A stretch of 64,000 bases of DNA from Medicago truncatula (GCF_003473485.1 NC_053043.1:2676001-2740000); one strand, 5' to 3'; shown: positions 38,801-59,920, counted from the first letter of the stretch. Notes: generated from the letters alone by a model not told the origin. Translations and numbers: made by a program.

Positions 38801-41800
38801 GTTCATTTCATGCCTCCTTTTACCAATCGGATACGTGTTGTAATATTGTGAAATAGATAGAGTACACACCAGTTTTCCAGTTGAGGGATGAATGTGAAAG
38901 AAATTCGTCCTGGTGCAGATTTTCTCAAAGGAAAAGAGATAGCCTCTATGTTCAATGACTCGATTTTGCTCTTCATATTATATATTTTCTAATGTATTTG
39001 AACATAAACAATAGGAACTCAGGTTAAGTGTTGAAATTGGTTATTTTATTTCTCATGTATTTGGTGTAAGCCATCCATTTTTCAATTGTGAAACCTATTA
39101 GTTCTATTCATGAGATTTTTGTCATAAGCTTTATATATTACTCTTCTGCAATGTGTAAAATACATTATATTTGTGTATTCCATATTGTATATTAATTTAT
39201 ACAAAAAAATATAATCAAATACATACATACATACGTTAGCGCAGTAGAAAAAGCGGACAGACGGGCACGGGAGTGCCCGTCTGGACGCTAGTTTAAATAT
39301 AAAGATAATATATTATGGCTCTTCAATTGCACAATCTTATAAAAAAATGTAAAGAAAAAAACCATACTTACTATGTTCCCACAATCCTCCTTGTATTTCC
39401 CTCATTTTCGCTACCTCCGAAGATTCTAGCCATGCCAAAATCAGATATTTTTGGATTCAATTCTCCATCCAACAAGATATTACTTGGCTTTAGGTCTCTA
39501 TGTATTATTCTTAATCTTGAATCTCTATGAAGATAAAGCAGACCTCGAGAGATTCCTTCAATTATGGTTAAACGTTTTTTCCAATCTAAAACCTTCTTTT
39601 TTACTGGGTCTGCAGAAACATCAAAAAGTAAGGCAATCATAACACAGTAAAATGTAACTTTCGGTCACTACATAATAATATTTTGAGGTATTCAAATGAA
39701 AGGCTAAACTATTTTCATAATTTTTTTTCATTTTATATACAAGGAACATAAAAATAGAAAAACTGTCATGAATCTCTTTCTTTTCATAAGAAATACCATG
39801 AATCTATTCGATGAAGGATAAGAAATGAAACATTGCTTACTAAGAGTGAACAATAATAAAAGATCAATGGTAGTAACATATTTTACGTAATTAATACAAT
39901 AGTAATGAGTGAAATTCACATTTCACCAATTTGAAAATTCATAAAATCAATTTGACTGTCATTAATACAATTACAATAAGTTTTATTTCAAATTTATTTT
40001 AGAATAAAGGTAAATTTAATCAATAATATGTATTAATTTTTTTTCTATATTAAAATTCCATCCACCCTAGACACTCAAGATGAAGAAGTTTAGATGTACA
40101 CTAACCAAATAGATAAAAATCTAAACTGTTATTAGGCATGTACTCATAGACCAACATCTTTTCGTCCCCTTCAATGCAGCAACCTAGAAGTCTTACAAGA
40201 TTGCGATGTTGAAGCTTTGATATAACAATCACTTCATTCATAAATTCTTCTAACCCCTGTGCCGAAGCCTTTGAAAGTCTCTTCACTGCTACTTCTAATC
40301 CATCTGGTAATTCTCCCTACAATTTTTTCATGAAAAATGAAAACATATAATATAAAACATTAAGAAAAGATAAACACTCCATGAAACTTGTTTACCTTGT
40401 ACACCGAACCAAAACCACCCTGACCAATCTTATTAGTCGAACCAAAGTTATTTGTTGCCGATGAAATAATTTTGAATTCAAATAAAGGAAGGTCCTCTAT
40501 TTTAACCTGTTTCACATCTCCAATAGGACTTGCACTTTGGTTCTCTTGATGAGTTTGTCCTGCATTCAACACCAACAAACTTTGTATTTTCCTTCTTCAT
40601 GATTCCAATTATATTTATTCAAAATAAATAAATAACTCTTCAGAAAAGCATATATTTGTTCAAGTATGCAGGTGACAGGAAACATGAAGTTCTAGAAATA
40701 CAAATACCTGAGCGTTTAGATGCCGATGACCAAAAGAAATAAGTACAAAGTAGCAACAATAATTACTCCAACTATTACTATAGCTATGATGATTGATGTA
40801 ATATTTCTCTTCCCGTGAATGCCATGTGTATGAATCCCATCTGTATCTGTATGTTTAGCTGTTAACAAAACTTGATTCAGAAATCTGGTTATTGGACTAA
40901 AAGTTGAAGAATAAATCTTGTACACATTTATCACATCAGAAGAAAAAAAATTATAGCTGAGATATGCACAGCATATACTCACTAATTTCTGAATAAGCTT
41001 GGCGTATGTAAAGATCAATGCCTCCACCTGTAAACCTGACTATGTCAATTAGTTTATCACTCCAAGTTAAGCACCGGATTCCATTATCATATGCATAAGC
41101 AACACAAGAACAATTATTCAAGCACTCAATTCGACAAGCATCAAGAGAAGGATATGATTGTTCTACAAAATCTGGTGGTTTTGTCGTCTCTAGTTTTAGA
41201 AACCCGTCTTCTTCACCGTCTAATGCACTCCCATTGTACTTCCCCCTCTCACATTGTAGTGTAGCCCTTCTCACACACCCACTAGTCCAATTTTCTCTAT
41301 TCCATTCGCCCACGTTTCTTGGCTTAAAACCTATCAAACAAGTACATATTGGAGAATTTTTCAAATCACAGCTTCCATTAGGACCACAAATACCATAAAC
41401 ATCACAATCATTTTGTTGAACTACCCGCTTCCGAACTTGAATCATATTGATCCAGGCAGTGTACACAAGCTTGCCTTCAGAACTCAATACAATGGTTGCA
41501 AAGAAGGAACTGTTTGGCAATGTATATGTAATCTCAACAAGACTTCCATTATCTTCCCTTCTAATGATAAACCCTTTTAGATTTGCAGAAGTAGGCAACC
41601 AATTACTTGCCAAACCAAGAAAATCTTGACCATTCCATGGACCTGAGCGCCAATACGGTTTTGTTTGGTTCCATACAAAAATTTCAGGAGCATTGAAACG
41701 CTCAATGGTAGCAGAGAATTTCCCAATAGCTGGAGCTGAAGGAGTTTTCCATGAAGTGGCTTTTACTCTTTCACCTGTTTTTTGGTTGCTGCTAAGTATC

Positions 41801-42270
41801 ATATTTGCAATGAAAGCATTTGATGGATGCTTGCCACTCTCCCATATTATGTTGCCTGTAGTGTTTTCAAGCAAAGCAAGATTTCCATCATTTTGTAGCT
41901 GAGCAGTGACATTAGAATTTGATGATGCCAAATTACTTGAGACATTTGATGACCATATAACATGCTTTTGTCCATTCAGTACTACAAGGTTGGTGTAATC
42001 ATGAGATATTGTGATAACCCCAGAAGAATCTTGTAGTGGTTTTTCTCTATTGGCTATCCATATGATGTTAGATTGATTGATATACCAGATTCCTACGTAG
42101 CGATTTGTTGTGTTCACCGGGCTGAAGAATCCAAGCTTGAATGCTTCGTTGTTAGAACTTATTGTTTCATTTTCTTTGATCAATTGAGGCAATGTAATTG
42201 TGTTCACAGAAGCACTAGTGCCACTGTTGGTCATGTAAATGATAGAGAGTGTAAGTAAAACAGGTAACAT
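35884..42270 (-). CDS. Gene 6: S-receptor-like kinase frameshifted after the membrane helix
   Basis: Exons in transcript order: 42270-40983, 40858-40708, 40559-40396, 40316-40106, 39609-39372, 36479-36329, 36186-35884. Exon 1 encodes signal peptide, bulb-lectin, S-locus glycoprotein/EGF-like ([14 protein letters not shown]) and PAN. In exon 2 the coding strand has GCTACTTTGTAC where genes 8 and 9 have GCTACTTGTACC or similar. The extra T (within 40747-40749) shifts the frame and gives a stop at 40716-40718. The product would be 476 aa: a full ectodomain plus one hydrophobic helix and no kinase. Exons 3-7 stay open with normal motifs ([37 protein letters not shown]), so the lesion is recent or a sequence error. 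Intron 5 is 2892 bp because of a Helitron. It belongs to the subfamily of genes 7-9, related to Arabidopsis SD1-13 by sequence style. Confidence 0.88.
36485..39292 (+). mobile_element. Helitron in gene 6 intron 5
   Basis: A 2808-bp insertion starts TCTATAACTATTAATAAAGG at 36485 and ends CTAGT at 39292, just after an 11-bp hairpin (cagacgggcac at 39258-39268, gtgcccgtctg at 39273-39283). It sits between A (36484) and T (39293), the known Helitron target. The flanks joined together (ccactgca then ttaaatata...) match the uninterrupted intron of genes 8 and 9 (ccactgcatttaaatttc), which are natural empty sites. It is in the opposite orientation to gene 6. Coding-like remnants are present but no intact Rep/helicase was seen, so it is non-autonomous. 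Confidence 0.88.
37573..38320 (+). pseudogene. Coding-like remnants inside the Helitron
   Basis: Overlapping frames at 37573-37892 give a lysine- and arginine-rich peptide ([17 protein letters not shown], then [20 protein letters not shown]). Further coding-like pieces follow near 38015-38150 and 38240-38325 ([20 protein letters not shown]) separated by intron-like DNA. The layout resembles the upstream exons of plant Helitron proteins, but I cannot confirm this. There is a frame change across a poly-T run at 37700-37712. Confidence 0.35.
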
Positions 42271-43557
42271 GTTTCCTTGTACTCTTGAGTCCCAACATGT
42301 TTACATGCATTATATGCATATTGGGAGGACACTATAAATGACTATTTACCGGACCAGGTTTGAGTGCAGTCATAGGTCAGTGATTGCATACAATAAGGAA
42401 GCATGTGGCCATCTGATCCTGCTCGAACAGTCTAGATTTTAACATCACAATTTTATATTAAATAAAAATCGTAAACTATCTTAAAATGTGAGTCGTCTGA
42501 TCAAAATCTAATTGTTCTAATCTACTGACTGCACCTGCATGTGCTTCTAATCCAATTCCCTATTTACTTCTCATCAACTTTTGCAGGTGCAAGTTGGAAT
42601 AGGACCCACATCATTATTTTCACACCTATATTTCTTTTGGTGTACTCTTTCCCCTTTCAATTTAAATGTCAATAAAGGTTTCCTTTACAAGAATTCAGAA
42701 TCGCCAGAATAATAATTTAGTGAGTAGAATTATTTATTTTAGTTAATTAGTTACTCCGTGTACAATAAATATTTGGACCCACCCCCAATCAGCAAAGCAG
42801 CATTGGGGGCTTCAGGCACGGGAACGGGGCATGTCCTGAGAAGAACCGCAAACACTTGAATTTCAACGGTCTAGCTTTTCAAATATAAACTATCAATTAT
42901 TAGTTATAAACTAGCTTTTCAACTATCAACTAACTTATAACTTAATTTTACTAATCAGAGCCTTAGTATTCACAGAAAAATTGGTTTACTTTGTATTTTT
43001 GTTGCAGTGAATTTCATCATCCCACAAATCATGAGCTTCATTGGTGCTACTTGAAATTTATGAGGGTACAATGAAAAATGGATTAAAAACTTTCAAGAGC
43101 ATCTAAACAACGGCTAGAAGAATTTATGAAAGAGGTTAACATTGCCAGACTTCTTAGTAATTGCGTAATCGAAATTTAAATGTCGTACCAGATAGGCAGG
43201 ATTAGACAACTTTTAATTATATCCATGCTATTGAAAAAATAAAGTCCCACTTATATTAAAAATAAAGTCCGACTAGAGTTTATAAAGATGATATAAAAAC
43301 ATAACACATACATAGCCTCTACTCCTACTTATTCCTCTTCTGTTATTTCTAAGACAAATTCTTTTATACATGATCAGTTATCTCACACATCTACAACAAT
43401 TTAAACAATTACTTTGCTAACAAAAAAGTCAAATCCTTCTTTATTTTATTAGTATTTCTTTATATAGTATATAAACATTTAGCTTAGCATCATTTGTATG
43501 CACTCCCTTCTCCATCTTCTAATTGGAATAAAAAATACACCAAAAGGCATATGTCTG
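42271..43557. other. Intergenic region between genes 7 and 6
   Basis: It contains the gene 6 promoter side at the left and the gene 7 3' flank at the right. A block at 43014-43075 (catcatcccacaaatcatga) repeats the 3' flank of gene 6 at 35800-35850. An inverted relic of a kinase exon lies at 43087-43178. No intact gene is present. Confidence 0.6.
43087..43178 (+). pseudogene. Inverted kinase exon-4 relic of the S-receptor family
   Basis: The plus strand reads KLSRASKQRLEEFMKEV, then NIARLLSNCVIEI and a stop. This lines up with the exon-4 segment of genes 6-9 ([25 protein letters not shown]), with a gap after the EFMxEV helix. It is on the opposite strand to its neighbours, has no splice context, and is too short to function. 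It probably remains from an older rearranged gene copy. Confidence 0.55.
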
Positions 43558-46500
43558 TTATCTGCCTTGCAAGCTTGTGGTGGAGACACTGTTTTTCGAG
43601 TTGTGATTTCCTCTATGCTCAGTCTGACTTAGAAGGAATGCCGGTTGAGATGGAGGAGGAAGTTTAACAATCTCACTATTAAGCATTGAAACAACTGCGG
43701 CCATAGTAGGTCTCTCCTTTGCAATTTCTTGCACACAGAGAAGTCCAATATGTATGCATCTCAAAATCTGATCCAGACAATCAGGCTTACATATTTCTAG
43801 ATCTATCAAAGATACAATGTTCTCTTCAATCCATATTTTCCATGCCTTAAAAAAACCAAAAAAGAAGAAGAATAAACAGCATCATCTATATGTATACAAA
43901 TTTGAAAGAGTATATTATTATTATAGCAAAAAAAATATACCCTATATTGGGCAAAATTAGCAATTTGGAAAGACTTACATATTCTAAGAGGGTGAGTGCT
44001 TGCTCATGATTATGAAAACTTGTGTTTTTTCTACCACTTATTATCTCCAAGAGCAAAACTCCAAAACTAAAAATATCTGATTTCTCTGAAAACAACCCTT
44101 TCATTGCATATTCTGGAGACATATATCCACTGCATTTAATTAATTGCACTATCAAATAAACTATTAGTATGACTCTTGACATGATATTACATTATATTTT
44201 GGACTTAATTTCTTTTTTAACCCCTCTATTATCTTCATTGTGCGATTTTAAGCACCTCAACCCTATTTAATTTTTTTTTTTTTTCAGTTTTAACTGTTAA
44301 TATTACCTCCTTTCATCTTGTGTAGCACCCTACTCAATTTTGTTTGATTTGGTGCTGAGGTGGCAATTTTCTATGAGGTGGCATGGTCAAAGTGGACATT
44401 AGAAAATTAAAAGATTAAAATAAATTTTAGAAATTTACAAAATTCATAAAAAAAACAATTTTTATCACTAAAAATTAACTATCATAAAATTGAAGGGCCA
44501 TAATCACACACAAAAAATTGAAGGGGTCAAAATTGTACAATTAAAAAATTAAAGGGGTTAAAAGTTCAATGCTTAGGGACTCATATAAAGATAAACCAAT
44601 GCTTAAGTAATGCTTACTATGTTCCGAAAATCCTTCTTGTATTGCCCTCGTTTTCATTGCCTCCAAAAATTTTGGCCATGCCAAAGTCAGATATTTTTGG
44701 ATTCATTTCTCCATCCAACAAGATATTACCGGGCTTAAGGTCTCTATGTATTATTCTTAATCTTGAATCTCGATGAAGATAAAGCAATCCTCGAGAGATT
44801 CCCTCAATTATGTGTAAGCGTCTTTGCCAATCTAAAATCTTCTTTTTTACGGAGTCTGCAAAGCCAAAAACATTAGAAAGTAAGGTATAACTAAGAAAGA
44901 TGCTGCAAAATGCAAACTTTTGGTCAAATAATGTAAAACAGTTTTTTTTTTTTTTAATTAAAAGAATTTCAAGAAATAACAAGTTTTATGATGATTTTAT
45001 AAGAAATAATAAGTTACGATGTACTAACCAAATAGGTAAAAATCTAAACTATTATTCGGCATGTATTCATAGACCAACATTTTTTCTTCCCCTTCGATGC
45101 AACAACCTAGAAGTCTTACAAGATTGCGATGTTGAAGCTTTGAAATCACAATCACTTCGTTCATAAATTCTTCTAACCCTTGTGTTGAACCTTCTGAAAG
45201 TCTTTTCACGGCTATTTCTTGTCCATCTAACAATTCCCCCTGAAATTGTTTTTTCAAGAAAAATGAAAATCTTTAATAGAAAATATTAAGAAAGATAAAA
45301 AAAAAAAAATGACAAGATTTAGTTTACCTTGTACACTGAACCAAAACCACCTTGACCAATCTTATTAGCTGAACCAAAGTTATTTGTTGCTGATAAAATA
45401 TTTTTGAACTCGAATAAAGGAAGGTCTTCTATTTTAGCTTGTTTCACATTTGCAATTAGATCTGCACTTTGGTTTTCATGATTGATTTGCCCTGTGTTCA
45501 ATACCAACAAACTTTATACTCTTTAAACACCTTTAATAGTAAGTTTTGATGAAAATCTGTATAATCATTGCATTGGAATTTGTAACATTTGACTTTTTTG
45601 AAGAATATTTTCCAAATTTATGATCTTTAAAGAGTGTCTGGGGACACTCGTTAACGAAACTTATTTTAATGTCAAATATTCCTATAGGACATGGAGAATA
45701 TGTTTTCTTCTTGATTACTAATCCTCTTTTTAAGCATGGAAGTAATGAAGAAAATGTGAAAGTTCTAAAAATAGAAATACCTTGACGTTTAGACGTCCAT
45801 GACCGAAAGAAAAAAGCACAAATAGCAACTATTACTGCTCCCACTATCACAGTAGCTATAATGATTGATGTAATATTTCTCTTCCCATGAATGCCATCTG
45901 TATGAGTCCCATCTGTATGTATAGCTGTTAAAAATGATTAGTTTAGAATCTGGTTATTGGACTAGAAGTTGAAGAATAAAACCTGACTAGTTGAAAACCG
46001 AGTTCTTACTAACCGAGTTCTGAATAAGCTTGGCGTAAGTAAAGATCGACGCCTCCACTAGTTGAAAACCTGACTATGTCAATTAATTTACCACTCCAAG
46101 TCAAGCACCTAATTCCATAATCAAATGCATAAGCAACACAAGAACAATTATTCAAGCAATGAATTCTACATTCGTCAAGAGAAAGAACATATGATGGCTC
46201 TACAAAATCCGGTGGTTTTGTCATCGGTAGTTTTAGAAATCCGTCTTCTTCACCTAATGCACTCCCACTGTACTTCACCCTGTCACACTGTAGTTCTGCC
46301 CTTCTCACACACCCACTTGTCCAATTTCGTCTATTCCATTTGTCCATATTTCTTGGCTTAAAACCTATCAAACAAGTACAAATTGGAGAAATTTTCAAAT
46401 CACAGCTTCCATTAGGACCACAAATACCATAAGAATCACAATCATTTGATTGAACAAACAGCTTCCGAACTTGAACCCTATTCATCCATGCAGTATACAC

Positions 46501-47298
46501 TACCTTGCCTTCAGAACTCAGTACAAGGGTTAAAAAGAATGAACTATCTGGCAATGTATATGTAAACTCAACAAGACTTCCATTATCTTTCCTTGTAATG
46601 CTGACACCTAATAGATATGGAGAAGAAGAAACCTTATAATCATGTGTCCAACCAAGAAAATCTTGACCATTCCATGGACCTGAGCGCCAACATGGATTTG
46701 TTTGGTTCCATACAAAAATTTCAGGAGCATTGAAGCGCTCAATGCTAGCAGAGAATTTCCCAATAGCTGGATCTGAAGGAGTTTTCCATGAAGTGAGTTT
46801 TACTCTTTCACCTGTTTTTTGGTTGCTGCTAATTATCATATTTCCTATGAAAGTATTTGATGGATGCTTGATACTCTCCCATATTATGATATTGTCTTCA
46901 AGCAAAACAAGATTTCCTTCATTTTGAAGTTGAGCAGTGACATTAGAATTTGAGGATGCCAAATTACTTGAGACATTTGATGACCATACAACATGTTTTT
47001 GTCCATCTAATACTACAAGGTTTGTGTTGTCATCAGCTATGGTGATAACTCCTGAAGAATCTTGTATTGGTTTTTCTCGGTTGGCTACCCATATGATGTT
47101 GGATTGATCGAGATACCAGATTCCAACGTAGCGATTTGTTGTGTTCACGGGGCTGAAGAATCCAAGCTTGAATGCATCATCACTTGAGCTTATAGTTTCA
47201 GAATCTTTGATCAAATGAGAGGATGTAATTGTGTACATAGAAGCACTACCGATTTTGATCATGTAAAGGATTAAAAGAGTGAATAAAATATGTAACAT
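43558..47298 (-). CDS. Gene 7: G-type lectin S-receptor-like Ser/Thr kinase
   Basis: Predicted 826-aa receptor kinase. Exons in transcript order: 47298-46014, 45924-45781, 45491-45328, 45239-45029, 44855-44618, 44129-43979, 43845-43558. Exon 1 holds signal peptide, bulb-lectin, S-locus glycoprotein/EGF-like ([14 protein letters not shown]) and PAN. The exon lacks a few codons at the place where genes 8 and 9 carry an intron (EDNIIIWES against EDTTGxIIWES). The helix in exon 2 is intact ([19 protein letters not shown]). Kinase motifs: [10 protein letters not shown], Lys543, HRDLKPGN with Asp640, DFG at 658, [12 protein letters not shown] replaces the usual IVGT. The frame is open 13 codons further upstream to 47337, but that begins with TTG; ATG at 47298 gives a clean signal peptide. 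Intron 5 contains a probable MITE. Confidence 0.93.
44213..44562. mobile_element. Probable MITE in gene 7 intron 5
   Basis: The left end ttttttaacccctctattat and following attgtgcgatttt mirror the right end (aaaattgtacaatt ... aaaggggttaaaa) over about 33 bp with mismatches. The insert explains why this intron (488 bp) is much longer than the same intron in genes 8 and 9 (about 95 bp). Target duplication not resolved. Confidence 0.5.
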
Positions 47299-48497
47299 GT
47301 TTCCTCGTATTCCGAGTCCCAATATGTTTGGATTCAAACGTTAGTTGACAGTACCATTATATTACACATTGAGAGGACAATATGAATGTCTATTTACTTC
47401 TCATTAAATTTTGTTGGTTGAAGTTGGAATAGGACCCATGTCATTATTTTCACACCTATATTTTCACCTATTTCTTTTTGTGTATTCCTTCCCCTTTTAA
47501 TTTAAATGTGAATAAAGGTTTCTGTTACAAGAATTAAGAATCACAAAAATAATTTACTGAGTAGAATAATTTATTTTGATAGTATATGAGTAACTATTTA
47601 AGGTTTCATTGTTCATTTTGATGTCCTTTTATATTAACAGCTAGATTTATCAAATATACTTGAATTTCAATTAGCTATCAGCAAGATTATAACTTAGGTT
47701 TACTAAACAGAGACTTAATAACACGACACACTTCAACTAATGGTCGTTGTATGCCAATTCAATGTGGAAAGATCTGATCATAAACATAATAATTCACTGG
47801 CAATTGTTCTAAATGTCAGTATCATGAACATGGCCAACTTAAAGTGGGAATTGAGTTTATATCAAATATGAGCCATTCAATAAACTGACATGTTGCAGAA
47901 ATATTAGTTGATTTTGAATTTTTCAGAGCAGAATATTCAAGCCATATATAATTCCAAGGGAATGGGACATGTCATGTCGCACATGAACATCTTCAAGTGT
48001 ATAACTTTTCGGTTATATACTAGGAAAATCTGAAATTTAATTCGTTTTTTTCACTTTTTTTTTTATTCTTTCCAAGAACTTTTTTGGACTCTACAAATTG
48101 ATATCACAACTCATCTGTTGCTTAAAACAGAACTGATATTCTACTAGCATTTCTTATACGTTTATAAACTATCAACTTGGGAAAATCTGAAATTTAATTT
48201 GGTCAAGAGTCTCATGATCAAGTCAAATGCATTAACATTTGTTGACAGTTTCACATATAATAGGGGGGAAAGCGTTTATAAGTAAACGACGTCCCTCGTC
48301 TTACAAGGTTGGTTTTGTGAAATCTAGTTAGAGTCAATCCAAATTCTTATATAAACTAGATCTGTTTGTAAATGAGATATTATATATTGAGTTGAAGTTA
48401 TATATAAAAGAGTAGTTCGATTTAATATATTTACTATACAAATGTATACTAGTTTACGGTCTTAAGGGTGGTTCTGTTTCATTCCATCATATGTATT
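47299..48497. other. Intergenic region between genes 8 and 7, no gene seen
   Basis: AT-rich DNA holding the gene 7 promoter side and the gene 8 3' flank. No open frame with recognisable features and no clear transposon ends were found. Confidence 0.5.
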
Positions 48498-53479
<4,982 letters not shown>

Positions 53480-55118
53480 TCACTATATATTTCATGGTCT
53501 GGTTATTATATGCACATAGGGAGGGGACTATAGTTACCTGTTTACTTTTTTCTTTGACTTTTCTATTCAGAAGTTGTGATAGCACAAGCTACGTCTATTT
53601 GTCCACACCTCTTTTTCTTTTTCTTTCCGTGTCTTTGAATTTAATTCTCTGTTCAGTTTTGACTAAAACTTTTGGAGGACTAAAAGTTGAAGGAAAATTT
53701 TAGAGGGACTAAAACGAAAAGTGGGTATATTTATAGGGACCAAAAACATATTTAACCCAAAAAAGAAAGCAAAAATATCAAAAGGAATACAATTCAACCT
53801 AAGGTCGTTTGTACACAATTGTGAAAGGTTTCCATTATTATAATCAGGAAAACTAATAATTCAACAGACTAGAAGTTGTAAAGGTCAATACATAAACTCA
53901 CCTGTGGAAGAGACTAATTTTTCTCGAATTGGTAGGCAGCATTAATCAACTATGGTGCTGGTGAATTTCTTATCATCTGAATATTCAAGGGTTATGCATG
54001 TCATTCAAACATGTTCCCTCTAGAGAACTATATGTAATTTCCAAAAACTATATGTAATTCTTAGTACATTCTTTTTCTATATGTAATTCTTAGTACATTC
54101 TTTTTTCAGAGGATTTTAGTATAATAGTTTTGTTTAAAAAAAAAAAACGAAAAACAAATTGTTTTAATAATTTTATAAGAAAAAACTTGAATAAACTCGT
54201 CGTTTTGTAGATGAAACGTAGAAGTCGCCTTAACAATAATCAACATTAATATTGTGACCGATAAAAGAATCATATCATCATTTCAAATATGCCAAGATAA
54301 TCTGAGTTTCTCTTGCTTGTGGCATGTCTGTTTACATTTCTACATAACAATAAACCCATTCAAAACTCTAAGCTTTAGAATGTATTAATCAATCTACAAA
54401 TTGAACTAGTGATGAAGATAAAGAAATGCTTAGGATGCTCAGAGAAAAAACAAAAAGCCCATCATATATATGATGATAGTGAAAAAATGTACAAGGGAAG
54501 GTGTTTACACCTGCAGCTAGACTACTTCACACACCGATATCTTCTTCTGCAAGCAATCTCTTGGTATATATCATCTTGTTTTGCATCAGTGAATCAGGCT
54601 AATCGACACATCTAACTCAATATCCCCCGAAGATTTCTCAATCGTAAGATCTGTTGGCACAGACTGATACAAAACCGCAGTTTGAGCAGTGAACCTAACA
54701 TGCATCATAGTCGCATTTGTATGTGGTGAAAAGATTGGTTAAACCACATTTCTTGCTGGTGGTTGATCCTCATAACCCATTGAGACCAACATAGAATCAT
54801 AGTATAGTAATACTTGAACTAGGAGTAATCAAAGTGAACATATTGGTGATTTCCAACAGTTAACTTGAAGTTGTAAATTGCAGCATCTTCTACACAATAT
54901 TACAAGGTTTTGGCTTTACCGATAGCAACCAACCCTCTTTTCTTCCTCCTCTCATCCGGTACAGAACTCATATTTTGAACATTATTGTTAGATGTAGCAT
55001 ACTCTTGGAAAAATGATGGATCATGCTTCATCAATTTTATGATGAACAAGATTTGTCAATGACAGTTGTATATATCATTAAATTCTTGAGAGTCATGCTT
55101 CATTCCATCATATGTATT
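53480..55118. other. Intergenic region between genes 9 and 8
   Basis: It holds the gene 8 promoter side at the left and the gene 9 3' flank at the right. The sequence at about 53630-53670 (tttgaatttaattctctgtt) is the paralogous counterpart of the site upstream of gene 9 that received a LINE. Coding-like scraps on the minus strand at 54590-55035 are listed separately. No intact gene is seen. Confidence 0.55.
54590..55035 (-). pseudogene. Unrecognised coding-like fragments
   Basis: On the minus strand two stretches have protein-like composition. Around 55033-54917 the frame reads FIIKLMKHDPSFFQEY, then VPDERRKKRGLVAIGKAKTL and a stop. Around 54785-54590 it reads MGYEDQPPARNVV, a stop, then MMHVRFTAQTAVLYQSVPTD and LTIEKSSGDIELDVSIS. 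They are separated by non-coding DNA and interrupted, so they look like exons of a decayed or captured gene. I do not recognise the family. Confidence 0.35.
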
Positions 55119-58914
<3,796 letters not shown>

Positions 58915-59079
58915 TCACTATATATTTCTTGGTCTCGTTATTATATGCACATAGGGTAGGGAGGTCATTATAGTTGAATATTACATTTTTTCTTTGACAT
59001 TTCTAATCAGATTGTTGGAATAGCAACAGCTACATCATTTTTTTCCACACCTATATTTCTTTTTCTTGCCTTGTCTTTG

Positions 59080-59920
59080 AATTTAATTCTCAATTTTATT
59101 TTTTTTACAAAGCTAATCAAACAACAAAAAGCAAAAGACAGAAAAAAGAGAAAATGAACTAGATCCTCATGAAGAGGGATCTCGTAGCGTCCGCCCTGAG
59201 AAGGGGAAGCAGATCCTGAGGAGAAGTATGGACTGTGAACTTAGCATTTGTCAAAGCTCCCAGCTTAGCCATGAAATCCGCATATTGGTTTCCTTCTCTA
59301 AGAGTATGATGGATAGAGAAATTTCTGGTAGCCAGAAGGTCCTTTATATCCTAAATAAGAACATCATAGATGTGGAACTGCGAGGTATTACTGGAGATGA
59401 GATTGATGGAGAGAAGGGAGTCCGAGTAACACACCAATTCATCAATTTTCATGTTAATCGCCATCTTGAGCCTCTGGTGAAGAGCAGAAAAACAAAATGT
59501 CTTGCGAGTTGTAGATGTAGCCTGAGAAACCTAAGAGGTAGTTGCCTGAATTGTTGCGGATAACACCTCCAAAACCTTCCCGGCTTGGGTTTCCGATAGA
59601 GCTGCCATCGACATTTAGAATGGTACAACCAAAGCCATTGTTGTTCCATTGCACAAACCAGATAGAAGAAGAAGCTTAAGTAACATTTTGGAGGCACTAA
59701 CGAATGATATCAGCTGAGTTGTTAATATTGATGCTTAGACGAGTTAAAGACCAAGTTTCATTACCAAGGTACATCAAGTTTCGATGCCTCCATGTCCACC
59801 ACAACCCAGCCAGGAAAAGAGTGGAACGAGAACTGTTTGCTCCCTCTTTGATCCAGCCATGCGCCGAAAAAGATTGGCTTCGTGGAAGAACAAACTTCTC
59901 AATAAAATTTAATTCTCAAT
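59080..59920 (-). mobile_element. 5'-truncated LINE with 15-bp target duplication
   Basis: The insert (59095-59905, 811 bp) is bracketed by identical 15-bp repeats aatttaattctcaat (59080-59094 and 59906-59920). On the minus strand it encodes RNase H-type phrases (CTILNVDGSSIGNP, GFGGVIRNNSGNYLLGFSGYI, then CYSDSLLSINLISSNTSQF and HTLREGNQYADFMAKLGAL) with frame breaks, and it ends in an A-rich tail (gtaaaaaaaataaa) next to the left repeat. This is a classic truncated plant LINE. The sequence upstream of gene 8 shows the uninterrupted site. Confidence 0.85.

Noticed and set aside
47299-47337. Longer N-terminus for gene 7 starting at 47337
   Set aside because: The codon there is TTG. The first ATG in frame is at 47298 and gives a normal signal peptide; the sister gene 9 has a real ATG at the extended position, so gene 7 has lost it.
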